Assembly: GCA_963920635.1 (NCBI GenBank)
Contig: OY987301.1
Location: forward strand, 23,602,501 to 23,666,500
Reading direction: 5' to 3'
Source of the DNA: Pseudeuparius sepicola
Taxonomy: Eukaryota > Arthropoda > Insecta > Coleoptera > Anthribidae
DNA: 64,000 nt
Part shown: positions 10,403 to 21,256 of the stretch, piece after piece
How positions within the stretch are numbered: the first letter of the stretch is position 1
Layout: the number at the start of each line of letters is the position of its first letter
The notes under the pieces: generated by a model
Seen by the model: only the letters and a program-made list of their open reading frames with translations
The model's database searches: none
Told to the model about the DNA's origin: nothing
Program-made: the position numbers and the translations under genes

Positions 10403-11225
10403 TTTGTTTCTGAATTCTAACTAATCGATATATATATATTATCTAGCGCGTGCGCCTCGGCCACGATGAATATGCAGGGTGTTCTCGGGCCCTTTCTTTC
10501 CAAAATAGTCTAAAAAAGTCGGAAAAAAATTCCGGGGGGCCGAACGGCTCTTTTAATCCGGACGCTTTTCAATAGTCTTCTTCCTCATGTACTCCCGCGG
10601 ACGTACGCGAAATTTGGGCTCGAATAATCGAAAACTGCGTCCTGTAGAGTGTTGCCAAGACAGCCCGGACTAGCTAGAGGCAAGGGCCATAACAAGCGCC
10701 TTTCAGGCGTTTGTTAACAAGAACAAAATAACAACGGGTGTAGTCCCGTCGAGGCGTTGGCATCCGCGTATACTAATATGAAATCTTCGATGTCCAACTT
10801 TCAAACGTCAAACGGAAACGGCAAACTTCAATCGGCAACGTCCAACGTCAAAGTTTACAAATCGGGCTTAGAAGGACTAGAAGGTAAATAATGCTCACGA
10901 TGTTTTTGGTGTTGCATGAGGCGAAACAATGTCAGTATGTGAAATTGGAACTTCGAAGAAAGCATAAGGACAGAATAAATAAGCTATTTATTTATTCTGT
11001 GGCATAAGCAATCTCATGCAACACGTGGTGCTCAAACGTGTGAGAGCGATATGGACAATCCACTCAAGTTGTACAGTATAGGTATTTTTGCTTGAGTAGC
11101 TGGCAATGGATAGGTATCTGGACAAACTGAGAAAATAATTGGACAGATCACACTAACCTTTTGGAATAAAATAAATTCAATGTTTGCTGGATTTGCAAAC
11201 ATGTCAACACGCGCCGAACATTGCT
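10403..11225. other. Non-coding; possible promoter side of the minus-strand gene
   Basis: The part from 10440 to 10700 is richer in GC and CpG than its surroundings and could hold the promoter of the gene to its left. At 10785-10865 there is a diverged copy of the ACGTCAAACGG repeat seen at 5540-6010. A hairpin (ACAGAATAAATAA ... TTATTTATTCTGT) lies at 10970-11000, enclosed by an imperfect outer pair GTTGCATGAG / CTCATGCAAC. Nothing else is seen. Confidence 0.35.
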
Positions 11226-11234
11226 TATGAATGG

Positions 11235-12245
11235 AATAAGTGTGTCCCTTTCTGTACTTCTTAGGAAAATAAGTACAAAGTTCAAGAACATAAACATTAT
11301 ATCAAGCAAAATCAAATTTCAACGTCAAAAATATGTTAACACTCTATTAATAATAATCATAGAAATTTCTGGGATATTTCCCAACCAATTCTCAAAGAAG
11401 AAGTAGGAATTAGGCGAAAAATTAAGGAATCAGCATTTATTCTAGGAAATATACGCACAACTGTGTCGCTGAATGTTCAGTGGAATTTAACGTTATTCAA
11501 AGAGAAGTTAGTATAGACACAGAATAAATAAGCCTCCTTACGGACATGTATCAAAAATAAGCGAGCCTCCATTTCAATTTACAGAAAGACAGACAGTATT
11601 TTAAGCATAAATTTGGTTCTAATACAATATATTTGCTATGTCGATTAGCGTAAAATCAAATAAAATGCATAATATATTCCGCCAAAAAGCGAGTCTTCTT
11701 TTCATACATGTCGCTAAGGAATTGTGTGTATATTACTCGTCAGTCTGTGGTATAGATAATTATATAGAACCATGACACTTTAATTTGACATTTATTATTC
11801 TGTCATTTCACTTTGACGTGACATTATCTTTATTAAAGAAGGACGATTAAGGCCTGGTTCATACAGCTTTTATATCTTTTAATGTTTCTTTATCTTTAAG
11901 AAATATTAAATGTCATTGGTTAGTTCAAATCAAGGGGACAAATGCCATTGGTTATTTCTTAAAGATAAAGTAAAATTAAAAGATAATGAAGCTGCATGAA
12001 CCAGGCATTATTCTCCAAAAAAATCAGAAAACAAAGTTGTTGAAGTTATTTTTTGAGTTAAACGTTCAAAGTTTCGTTCATAGATATCTATACTGTTAAG
12101 CATTATATGAATTTACCTGGCAACTTGAAAAAATTGTCTTTTAATTAGTTTGGGTCAGGTTCTGTGGCGAAAAACCCAATTAAAAATGAAATGGATCTGT
12201 TTGCGCCACAAAGAAATTTCCGACAATACTATCAAATAAAGCTAT
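11235..12245 (+). pseudogene. Penelope-like element remnant, copy A (GIY-YIG tail and 3' end)
   Basis: The nucleotide sequence matches the 3' half of the coding region and the 3' tail of the Penelope-like copies at 16745-17612 and 50866-51735. Aligned blocks include the codons for KILKEEVGNRRKIKESAFIL-like sequence around 11380-11440 and the terminal block ACCCAATTAAAAA ... GCGCCACAAA near 12172-12215. Frameshifts and small deletions break the frame, and the GIY-YIG core itself is missing or too diverged to read. The copy is interrupted by a 158-bp MITE at 11850-12007. It is an inactive, 5'-truncated retroelement fragment. Confidence 0.7.
11850..12007. mobile_element. PIF/Harbinger-type MITE with TTA duplication
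   Basis: The 158-bp insertion has inverted ends (AGGCCTGGTTCATACAGCTT left, AAGCTGCATGAACCAGGCA right) and long inner complementarity (TTAAGAAATA / TATTTCTTAA). It is flanked by TTA (11847-11849 and 12008-12010). The paralogous Penelope copy at about 17396-17416 lacks it and so acts as an empty site. A 3-bp TTA/TWA duplication is typical of PIF/Harbinger elements. No coding capacity. Confidence 0.85.
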
Positions 12246-12391
12246 AGGTATCAATCACTAGATTTACTTGATCGACTCCTTTTGTAAGTTGCGTTGACCC
12301 TCAATTCCGGAAATCGAAGTGCGCTCTGCTTTTTAGATTCAAAGATATAACCAGCTGACATTTTCGTATCCGTTCCTAGAAGCAGTAGCCC
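12246..12391. other. Short non-coding spacer
   Basis: Non-coding sequence between the Penelope remnant and the following foldback element; nothing recognised. Confidence 0.3.
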
Positions 12392-13262
12392 AGTCATTGG
12401 GGATCAAAAAAGGGCTTACCTGAAAATAACTCGGGAAGTTTTGAAATTTCGCATCAGGTGGTAGGTTTGGGTGTATAGAACTAAAATTCACAAAATCCAC
12501 TATTCGAGATTTGCCGCCGGCCCCGCTATCGTGCTAAGATGGCCGCCAAAAACGGCCAAAACTATGCGTTTTTTGAAAAAATGTGTGGAGAGCAAAATTA
12601 AAGAGGAGGAAATTTACTAAAAAAAAATGTTCTTAGCATATTTTCGCGAAAGTTAACAGTTTAGGCTCAAGAGCTGATTAAATAAAAACATATTCCGTCA
12701 AGGGGGCATTATCAACATAGTGCCAACCCAAGTGCATTTTTGGTGTTTGTTTTTAAAATTACTAAATTTTTCAAAAAACCAATGCTCAACTCAAATACTA
12801 CATAATACCAGTGACTATAGATTCTTTCTATAGTCACTGATAATACTGGCAATATTTTGGACAAAAAATCAACCGAATCTGATTTTTCGTTTGCAAAAAC
12901 GATATACATACCTGAAATGTATTTTCTTCTTCTTTTCTAATATAAAATTACCAGAAATTTTAGGTATATTGTTTTTCCAAACGAAACATCAGATTTGGCT
13001 GATTTTTTTGTTCAAATGTGCGCAATATTATGTAGTATTTGAGTTCAGCATTGGTTTTATGAAAAACATATTGCGATTTTCAAAAAACACAAAAAACTCA
13101 CATGGGTTGGTATTAGTATTTAATGCCATGTGTGTTTATGCCACCTTAAGTTTCGAATTTTGCATTTTATAAATTTTGGATATGGACCCCGAAACCTACA
13201 AACCTACAAAGTTTCAAAACTTCCCTAGTTATTTTCAGGTAAAAAATCCCAAATGACTGGGC
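12392..13262. mobile_element. Long foldback element
   Basis: GTAGCCCAGTCATT at the left and AATGACTGGGCTAC at the right are inverted copies. The match continues inward (CTTACCTGAAAATAACT / AGTTATTTTCAGGTAA) and resumes around the centre (CAAATACTACATAAT / ATTATGTAGTATTTG). The arms exceed 300 bp but are interrupted and diverged, so the element is older than the near-perfect palindromes elsewhere. A tiny hairpin insertion lies inside it (12809-12839). The frames at 12712-12909 and 12891-13172 are arm shadows. Confidence 0.7.
12809..12839. mobile_element. Tiny hairpin insertion with 7-bp direct repeats, copy 1
   Basis: A 31-bp unit, CAGTGACTATAG, 7 bases, then CTATAGTCACTG, is flanked on both sides by ATAATAC (12802-12808 and 12840-12846). 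A second copy in inverted loop orientation and with a 6-bp deletion is at 33397-33421. The CAGTG ends recall hAT elements, but the flanking repeat reads as 7 bp. The call as an inserted element is inferred from the two copies plus flanking repeats. Confidence 0.6.
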
Positions 13263-13979
13263 TACAGGGCATTAGTAGTAGATTGATGGATGGCTGCGAT
13301 ATCAACGGGAAACATCCATGCGGAGCTAATGCATCACAGGAAATGGAAAATAGGAACAGTATAGGTACGCCATCGGTGTAGCAAGTAAAATCTGAATGAT
13401 TTCACTCAGTCCTGCTAGCAAATACCATGATATTATGACCTTTGCTGCTAGTAAGGAAGTGTTGTCCGCTGGCATAAAATGCATGGAGTCATGCTGGGTC
13501 CTACACTTCTAGAGTAAAACCTAAAAACCGTAGTGTAGGGCAATAATAACTACACAGAATACCTCCTAAGGAACAGTACCGTGAATCCACATTTTACCCA
13601 GCGCCCTTGGCAATCAGCGGTGTTTTTCTAAAGACATTTGCGACGCTAATATGAACGTCGCCACCTCGGTCCCAAAGGTGACAAAAAGTTTCTGTATTGC
13701 TTCTATTATCTAAACACAATTTTATGAAACTAAACTATAAAACACCCTTTCTAGTAAAAATTACATATCATAGAAGAATCTAGGTTCTTCTATGAAGATA
13801 TAGATCAGGATGCCTAAAAAATATGTAAATTATTGCTGCTACTATGCTCTTTGCAAAATAAAGAACATAAAGATGGATTCTCCGACTAATTTAATCTACT
13901 TATACTTTAAAAGACCCATAAGTTCAAAAAGTATAACATCATTTTAAATCAACAACATTTATTCAACTTATCGATTATA
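13263..13979. other. Non-coding, with a possible dispersed-repeat fragment
   Basis: Around 13515-13625 the phrases TAAAAACCGTAGTGTAGG and AAGGAACAGTACCGTGAATC resemble blocks at 56400-56545 (AAACCCTAG..., AAGGAGCAATACCGCGAATC) and 46590-46615. They are probably pieces of one old retrotransposon family. The rest is featureless AT-rich DNA. Confidence 0.35.
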
Positions 13980-14215
13980 CCGTACTTTCACCGTTTTAGT
14001 AGACATAGGTGAATAGGCCGCGCGTCGCCGTGCGTCCAGCTAGGTTTGTCAGTCGTTGGCGGGGGGAGTACACAGTGGTCCCGCACCGCTTATCAGTCGA
14101 GTTTTGCGAGCAAAAAACACGCCCCGCCCCCCGCCAACGACTGACGAACCTAGCCGAATACACGACGGCGCGCCGCCCAGCCATGGCTATGTATACTAAA
14201 ACGGTGAAAGTGCGG
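13980..14215. mobile_element. GC-rich MITE with TA duplication
   Basis: The ends CCGTACTTTCACCGTTTTAG and CTAAAACGGTGAAAGTGCGG are inverted copies flanked by TA (13978-13979 and 14216-14217). The arms of about 90 bp stay complementary through GCTAGGTTTGTCAGTCGTTG / CAACGACTGACGAACCTAG. The ~55-bp centre and inner arms are unusually GC-rich for this region. The TA flanks suggest mobilisation by a Tc1/mariner-class transposase. The two overlapping frames (13996-14355 minus, 14009-14233 plus) are shadows of the inverted repeat. Confidence 0.8.
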
Positions 14216-14217
14216 TA

Positions 14218-16744
14218 TAGTTTTGCTTTATAGTGGGAGAAAAAAATTGTTTTCAATTTATCGAGAACTGGCAGACACACAACAACTACTGTTTCATTTA
14301 AAAACACAGATAAAACTGAACTTAAGCGCAATCGGCAGGGAGTAGTTATTCCCATTATTTCTTATCACAAAGAAGAAAATGATTCCAGAAATTGCAGTCA
14401 ACTGGACCAGGAAGCAACAAATTAATGTTGATACCGTTATTGTGTTCCTAATAATCTCAATCGATTCCTGGCGGGTTGAGCGGGTAGACAGTCAATAGCT
14501 AAACCAGCGTGGGAAACTTGTCATGCGGTACCTTTGAGCAAGCGAATTGCAACGTGAGTCGCAAATAGATCCATTCTAATTGTTTCGTCTGAGTGAGGGT
14601 CTTCGCTCCACATTATTACAGTCACGACAGAATATCTCTCTTTGATCAATACAACATAATTTCTGAAATATTGCACTTAAAACTGGTAGAATGATGTAAA
14701 TAATACAAACTAATTTTTTAATTTGACTGTTTTTAAAGACGGGTTTCTACTTTCTACTAAATACATTGCATTAGCGAATGAGATCCTAAAATATATTTTA
14801 CTTCAATATTACTTAATGAATTTTCTTTTGTCTAAAGCTGAGACCTGCGATACTATTTGAAATTGGAAATAGCCTCATATACCTAAAGTCTTGATCCAAT
14901 TTGAATACATTAGGTATTTTAAAATTGGATGATTTAATATTGTAAATGCACTGGTATAAAATGTATCATGCCGAGTAAAGTCTGTACAGGATTTTTGTTA
15001 GTAAGCTGACGGAGGGCCTTTTAGCTATTGATAAAATTAGTATAGGTATAACTTATATCTTTTTTTTGCCTACAAAATATTATGTTTGTGAAATAAACCT
15101 ATAAAAGAGAATTACTCACCAGCTTAAAACCCATAATATTGATTATGATTTTTAAAATCGCAATAAAATATTCTTTTATAAACTCCATCCATAATTATTG
15201 TATTAATAATATACATGTAACCTCACTTGTTAGGTAAATAATTATTTTCTATTACTGGCTAAAGAGTTATTATTACATGCCTATGTATTTTTAAAATGTA
15301 GATATTTCAATCTTTGTCTATCTAACACAGTCAGCCCTATAGAAAGTAACTTCCTTTCCTCCCTTGATAATAAATAGGTATACCCTCGGGTATACCTGTA
15401 TTATATTATATATCCAAAGTTTCTACTTCACTTAATTTTTATCAGAAGTGTTTGTTGTAGTTTAAGTTGATGTTGAAGGTATAAATGAATAATAAATAGT
15501 CGCAGAGCTCGCCAAAGAAAATATATTACTATTACTTTTCAATAAACACACGTCAGCAACACTATACCACGTACAATTTGTGGATATAGCTTTTAAAAGT
15601 AATCGACCTACTTTAAATTATTTTAAATGTGAGCTTTTGTTTGTTTTTTGGTTGCGCTCAGCTCATTGCCCATTCACAATGTGATATTATAGGCATGTGA
15701 TGCTGCTTCGGCGTCTTAAAATAGTCATTTGCTCGACGTCAGAAAATATATGGGCCGAAAAGCTGGAGACATGTCTATGTGTAAATTCCAAAGGCACGTG
15801 AATTTTGCGGGGGATAGCAGAATGATTAATGAAGTGAAAAATCAAACACGTTGGATCTTTCGTTAATATTTTGCTGAAAATGGTTTTCGAAATAGATCGT
15901 ATAAGTGCGGTAGCCTGATAAAAATCAGTAGAAGCACAAATACAACTCTATTATAATAGTTTATTCTGGAATGCCCTGTGTAATTTGTAGTGTTAACCCC
16001 AACTTTGTTTGATAAAAGAGCTGAGGGTAGTATCCATATAAACTACTCACTGCCTGGTTTAAGACTAAAATTTTGCCACTCTGTATAAGTAATACAAGGT
16101 AATCCTATTCCTGCATTTAAGGAAGGGATCTTCAGTACTTCGCTAAAAGGCGACGCAAATTTTAGAATTATCCGGCCTCAGGTTTTTTTTTTGTAGATTT
16201 AACAACACATTATCGAACTTTAGATCACTCAAGTGCCAATCAATCGGGCTAATACTTTCGGATCGATAATATAAAACGGATATTATTACCTTGCGTCAAC
16301 CCGCTTCAAATGACACTAAAATTAAAATGTGTAGGAACGCGAGAAAATATTTGGCTTTTGCGTACATGGTGGTCAGCGAAAATCGCTCAAAGTCAAAGGT
16401 ACTTTCACTTTTCCTGGTGAAATCTACTTCAAAATTTCGATTTTTCGAAATTTTATTGGGATATTCATTTTAAGCCACAAAAGTTAATATATTTTTTTTG
16501 GTTTTGAGCGAAAAAGGCGTAAAAGCAAAGTTACACCAAATCCTACAGAGATAGATACTTTTCTTTGGTCGTTTCACTTTTCCCCTTTTGTAATCGCGAC
16601 GCCAAATTTTCGATTTGTGGTATCAAAATGTCATAGGGATATCGATTTTACAAGACATCGACAAAAAAACTAATTTTTGGGGTTGTTTTCAAGAGGAAAA
16701 ATCCCATGCTATAGAATTTGGTGAGATTTGATTTAGTGCATTTT
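14218..16744. other. AT-rich non-coding stretch
   Basis: No coding sequence recognised. A weak direct duplication can be seen: 16395-16490 and 16585-16680 share TTTCACTTTTC, TTTTCGATTT and ATAGGGATAT/ATTGGGATAT in the same order. Otherwise nothing is seen. Confidence 0.4.
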
Positions 16745-17612
16745 CGCTGAACATACCAATTAATTAGAGAAATAAATCTGGTGGACCGACCAGTAAATTT
16801 AATAATTCCTTATATTCCTGGACTATCAGATAAGCTAAAACGTATAGGCAATCGTTTTAATGTCAGAACAGTATTTAAAACCAAAAATACATTAAGATCG
16901 ATGCTAGTTAAAACAAAACCATTTAATGAGTTACAAAGTTCAAAAAATTGCATTTATAAAATTCCTTGTGAATGTGGAAAGTTCTATGTTGGGGAGACTT
17001 GTAGGCCATTTAACTTTCGTTTAAAAGAACATAAAAATTATATCAGGCAAAATCAAATTTCGAAGTCAAAAATATGTGAACATTCCTTTAATAACAATCA
17101 TAGGATATTGTGGGATAGTTCCAAACCAATTCTAAAAGAAGAAGTAGGAAATAGACGAAAAATTAAAGAATCTGCATTTATTCTAGGAAATACGGGCAAC
17201 TGTGTTGCTGAATGCTCATTGGAATTCAGTAAAATATTATTGCCACTTATTCAGAGAACTTAGTATAGATAATTAGATAGAACACAGGGTAACAATATCA
17301 GGCATTTGGCTAGGCTATTGTTTCTGTTGTCATGACATTTTAACCTGAAATTTATTAATCTGTCACTTCACTTTGACGTGACATGATCTTTGAGAAAGGA
17401 GGAAGATTTATTCTCCGAAAGCTCAGAAAACAAATTTGTTGAAGTTATTTTTTGAGTTACACGTTTAAAGTTTCGTTCATTCAGTGTTAAGAATTTATGA
17501 ATTTTCGAGGCAACTTGAAAAAGTTGTCTTTCAGTCAGTTTGGTGGCGAAAAACCCAATTAAAAAATAAATGGATCTGTTTGCGCCACAAATAAATTTTA
17601 GAAAATATACCA
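16745..17612 (+). mobile_element. Penelope-like retroelement fragment, copy B
   Basis: A 5'-truncated Penelope-like element consisting of the last coding part (16781-17263) and ~350 bp of 3' tail. The tail includes a GTGGCG ... CGCCAC stem-like pair near 17542-17588. The same sequence is present at 11235-12245 (broken) and in reverse at 50866-51735. Copies B and C begin to match at almost the same point, just before the GACCAGTAAATTT block. Confidence 0.75.
16781..17263 (+). pseudogene. Penelope-like protein C-terminus with GIY-YIG endonuclease domain
   Basis: The frame is open for 160 codons but begins without ATG, as expected of a 5'-truncated copy. Residues 1-45 (NLIIPYIPGLSDKLKRIGNR) are the linker that follows the reverse transcriptase. 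Residues 57-130 form the GIY-YIG nuclease that nicks target DNA: IY at 58-59, paired cysteines at 63 and 65, YVG at 69-71, R80, EH at 83-84, and a plausible catalytic Glu at 130 (in RRKIKESAFI). A short tail follows, then the stop. The nuclease part looks intact, but the reverse transcriptase is absent, so it cannot be autonomous. The family call rests on the CxCGKFYVGET and RLKEHKNYI motifs. Confidence 0.75.
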
Positions 17613-17737
17613 ACAAATATTTACTTTTTCCGATATATTGAAAAGTCGATGTCGATGACCTTATATTTAGCGCGTTTTTCGCTGAACACAACACCGTGTA
17701 CAGAGCGGTCCGATACTTGTATTGTGCCACTTATATG

Positions 17738-18515
17738 TATACAGGATGATTTTTTAAGCAGTATACCACCGCGATTTTCTAGCGTATTTTTTTTGCGCCC
17801 TACAAAAAAACCGTAAAAAACAAAAATGCGGTAATTTTGGACAGCTAAGTGGTGCTGCAAAAGAAATCGGCATCCAACTTGTCGCGCGATATACAAAAAA
17901 CCTCAAATTGAGCAAAACAATTAATAGCCGCAGCATGTTTATTTTAAGAGATAGAGGAGAACTTTCATATTGAAAATTGTGGCACTAAGAAGTTTTATGC
18001 AACTGGGTACTCAGATGGTTTCAGAAAATTACACAGGGTCTTCCGGCTCTCTTGAGACTATGAAAATTTTGTTTATTTCTTATTAGTCGATTTTCTTACT
18101 TATTTTGGGCCGCACAAAAAATACGTAAGAAAATAAAGGCAATTTTGATCAGCTAGGTGACGTTAAAAAATAAATGGGCCTCTATGCCCAACTTTTCGCG
18201 CTGTGCTAAAGAAACTTGAAATCGGCCCTCGATGGAGACAAGACCCCGCGTAATTTGCTGAAACTATCTGATTACCTGGATGAATAAAGTGTCATCAATT
18301 TTCAATATAAAAGTGTTCCTATGTCTATTAAAATGAACATTCCACGGCTGTTACTAGTTTTACTCAAGTTGAGGTTTTTTATTTTGGGCGACAAATTGGC
18401 CATGGATGCCGATTTCTTTTTCAGCACCACTATGTTGTGCAAAATTGTCACATTTTTGTTGCTTACGTTTTTTTAGTGCGAATAATAAGTGGTTGTCCTA
18501 AAAAATCATTCTATA
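17738..18515. mobile_element. Dispersed foldback family R, copy 2 (most complete)
   Basis: It runs from TACAGGATGATTTTTTAAGC to TCCTAAAAAATCATTCTATA, inverted ends of one unit. Long complementary arms contain 'agctaagtggtgctgcaaaa' on the left and its inverse near 18420 on the right, and CACAGGGTCTTCCGGCTCTC near the middle. It matches 1916-2485 and 62455-63322. Non-coding; a non-autonomous DNA transposon of unknown superfamily. Confidence 0.7.
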
Positions 18516-19493
18516 TTATAACTCCCGTCTGTTTACCTAAAACTCAAAATTATGAAAATTAATATTTATACTCTTTTTAAACATGTACCATGGTAAGTGT
18601 ACCATGGTGTAGCAGATGCTCTTTGGGCTACATACTGTTTCCTCACTTCTGGTATACAATAAATTCTTCAACCTTGAATTTTTAAATGGAATTTTTGGTC
18701 CTCTAGATGCGCAAAGCCAGAATTTGGAATATAAGCTACTATTCTATAAGTAGGAGATAGGTTTATTATACTGTAAAGAATTTATTTATTAAACAAATTT
18801 TTAAAAATATACACGCAGTATTTAATATGATTAACATTTGAGATATTTAAACTTTTTACATTTACTTAAATTAAGTAGGTACTGGCACAGAGATGACCGC
18901 AGAAGACCGGAGAGTTCATCTTGTCAAATATGTCAAATGTAGTTCAACTTTAAAAGGCAATTAATCTATTGTAGGTCACTGTGAGTGGGGAGCTTCCTTC
19001 TACATTTTAAATTAAACTAAGTATAATAAATGAGGAATGTAGTATTTCATAATATATCGTACGTATATCTAAACAGTATATCGGGGGTGTGAAAAATTAG
19101 ATAAAAGTTGGGCTCCATTTGACACATTTTGTTAAGATGAGTTCTCTGTATTTTGGTCTTCTCTGTGGAACTGTCTAATCACTCGATCTGTACAAATCGG
19201 AGAATACTGTATAATCTTTTAGATATCGAGCTAGATAATTGCTTACCTTCAGGTACCTATAGTTATCACATCCTAACAAGTAGTAGTAGCGTCACACAAC
19301 GGATATTTAATAAGGTTTTTATTATAAATTTGGTTAGAAGTATAACTTTCTTTCCGAGAAAGTCCAGATATTCCGTTGTTGCATCCAAAATAGCATCCAT
19401 GAATGTTGGTAAAAGTAATCCATTTTCACGAGAAAAGTTTACCTGTATTTTTTGTGGTTTACACGGGCATACTTTTTAGTGTGAGGTACAGGT
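18516..19493. other. AT-rich non-coding stretch
   Basis: A small hairpin, ACCATGGTAAGTGTACCATGGT, lies near 18588-18609. The 108-codon frame at 19153-19479 has no recognised motif and ordinary AT-rich composition, and is not supported as a gene. Confidence 0.4.
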
Positions 19494-19695
19494 TGTCCCA
19501 GTTAACGTGGTAAACCCGATTTTCTCGGTAATTTTAAACACAAATTGATAAATCCGAAACCAAACGTATGTAGAATTTTCCCATGAATTCGAACATGACT
19601 TCATACTTAATATGTCGCTTAAAAGTTATTTCAAAAATACCAACAAAATAACAACAAAAAAATTGACGATTTTTATTTCTGAGACACCTTGTATA
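19494..19695. mobile_element. Short inverted-end element (MITE-like)
   Basis: TACAGGTTGTCCCAG at the left and CTGAGACACCTTGTATA at the right are approximate inverted ends of the CAGGGTG type common in this window. No coding capacity. The short, imperfect inverted repeat keeps confidence low. Confidence 0.4.
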
Positions 19696-19799
19696 TTCTG
19701 ACAAAATGTGTCTCAGTGCTGGAAGGCAGAAATGAGAACTGACAATTTTTTGTTACTCTCCGTATACTCATTCCCAGGCTAAAATCCAACTTCATAATA

Positions 19800-19980
19800 A
19801 CTTTTTTCTACAAGCGTGCGGAAAAGTGTCTTACTTTTCCGCACGCTTGTAGAAAAAATAGTGTTCCTAACTCTTGCGGAAAGTGTCTTTTCCACACTCG
19901 ATTTCTTGGCTGAACGACGCGTAGCGTGCGGAAAAGCGGCACTTTCCGCACTTGTTAGGAAATATACTATTGACGTCGCA
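19800..19980. repeat. Pair of adjacent hairpins with GTGCGGAAA motifs
   Basis: The first hairpin (19803-19857) is TTTTTCTACAAGCGTGCGGA... folding onto its exact complement around a short loop. The second (about 19860-19975) pairs TAGTGTTCCTAACTCTTGCG with its inverse and encloses ~60 bp. The motif GTGCGGAAA or its complement appears at least six times. Probably two related small foldback MITEs side by side. The frame on the minus strand here is a shadow. Confidence 0.65.
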
Positions 19981-20828
19981 TTCGACAAAGTCTAGCTATG
20001 GCCCATGTACCTATGAAAACAGACGAGAAAAATTTAAAAACAATTTCAGTACAGCTTTTCGTAATGACTTATCACAATGCCCATCTTAGTGGGCACAGGT
20101 GTACTAAAAACAACGTCTGGACCTATGTATATGTATAGCTGTAGAGGTTATTTGAAGTGTTGAACTAGCTGTACCTAATTAGATAGAAAAGTTGCTGGTG
20201 ATTAATAGCTAACATTTGTAACCCCAGACTATTTTTTACATAGTTATGATCTTTTATTTCAGTGAGCATTTGTCGACGTCGTGTTGTGGATTACAAATTG
20301 TTTGTTTTTTATCCGGTGCTACTGAAATATAAAAATTGGCACATCTGCCTATATACCTATTTTCAAAACGAGCCGAATGTATATTTTATTGTAACTTTAT
20401 TTTATTACGTTTTGAAATATATTAGATATGTGAACTTTTCTTATGAGACCCCAGTTTTGACATACCTGTTCCAAAAACTAGTTGTATAATTTCTAGAAAA
20501 TCATACATTCTTCTCAAATACCTATTCTAGTAGCTTCATGCCAAAATGTTAAAAAATAATCACAAGTTATTTTCATGTTGGCATCGATAATAAGTCATAT
20601 CAAAAAGTCGATTTGTATAATAAGTGTATAATATTTTCTTCATATTTTGACCTTCTTTATGTCTCTGTGAGTCTGTGCTTATTTAGCAAACCTATAACCA
20701 GTGAAGTTAGCGGTTCACCAAAGTATCGAAAAAATAATAATTAAAATTTGATTTGTTTTATGTTTCTGGATTTAGACTTAAAAGCAAGACGATCGACAAT
20801 ATTTAGGTTAAAGTTATAGGTATATTAT
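19981..20828. other. AT-rich non-coding stretch
   Basis: Nothing recognised. The 75-codon frame at 20262-20489 is low-complexity (rich in Y, F, L) and not supported. Confidence 0.4.
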
Positions 20829-21020
20829 ATATAGGGTGTCCCTAAAAGATCTGTACAAAACTCTCCCAGATATAATGTAGCCCATGAAAAAGTTGCTTCG
20901 TTTGGGCTCAATCTGGCCTTGAAATTTTAATTAAATGTGTTATAACTTTTGAATACCTTGAATGATTGATAAAATTTATACGGTATGGTGGCATTACTAT
21001 AAAGGAAGTAATAGTTATTT

Positions 21021-21140
21021 ATGTACCAAGGCACTGAAGTTCAACTTTTTATCACTCATGTGGAATTTAGTTGCCGAGGCCTCTGGCCGAGGCAAATAAA
21101 CCACATGAGTCATAAAAAGAACTTCAGTGCCGAGGTACAT
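21021..21140. repeat. Nested ~120-bp hairpin
   Basis: ATGTACCAAGGCACTGAAGT on the left pairs with ACTTCAGTGCCGAGGTACAT on the right, and complementarity continues to the centre GCCGAGGCCTCTGGCCGAGGC. The hairpin is almost symmetrical, with a few mismatches. Two overlapping frames (21015-21197 minus, 21021-21242 plus) are its shadows. Confidence 0.75.
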
Positions 21141-21195
21141 ATTATATTTTTTTTGAAATCGGAAAAAAAATGTTTTATTGGGCAAGAAAATAATC

Positions 21196-21256
21196 ATACG
21201 GGATCACCCGTCCATGAACCAACTACGCGCGGCGTTGCTTGACTTTGACGATCGCT
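21196..21256 (-). ncRNA. 5S rRNA-like fragment (pseudogene or SINE-type promoter)
   Basis: On the minus strand the phrases GATCGTCAAAGTCAAGCAACG and GTTCATGGACGGGTGATCC follow each other with spacing like the internal promoter of 5S rRNA, whose typical text is GATCACCGAAGTTAAGCAAC followed by TACTTGGATGGGTGACC. That covers the A-box and C-box region, roughly half of the 120-nt gene. The 5' and 3' ends are not recognisable. It is therefore a fragment, either a decayed 5S copy or the head of a 5S-derived SINE, now inside a foldback element. Family matching is from memory of the 5S consensus. Confidence 0.55.

Noticed and set aside
17542..17590. Hammerhead ribozyme in the Penelope 3' tail
   Set aside because: There is a GTGGCG/CGCCAC stem and GAAAAA, but no CUGAUGA core on either strand.
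19153..19479. 108-codon frame as a gene
   Set aside because: No conserved motif; a CIFCGLHGH-like stretch at the end is too short to call a zinc knuckle of a retroelement.
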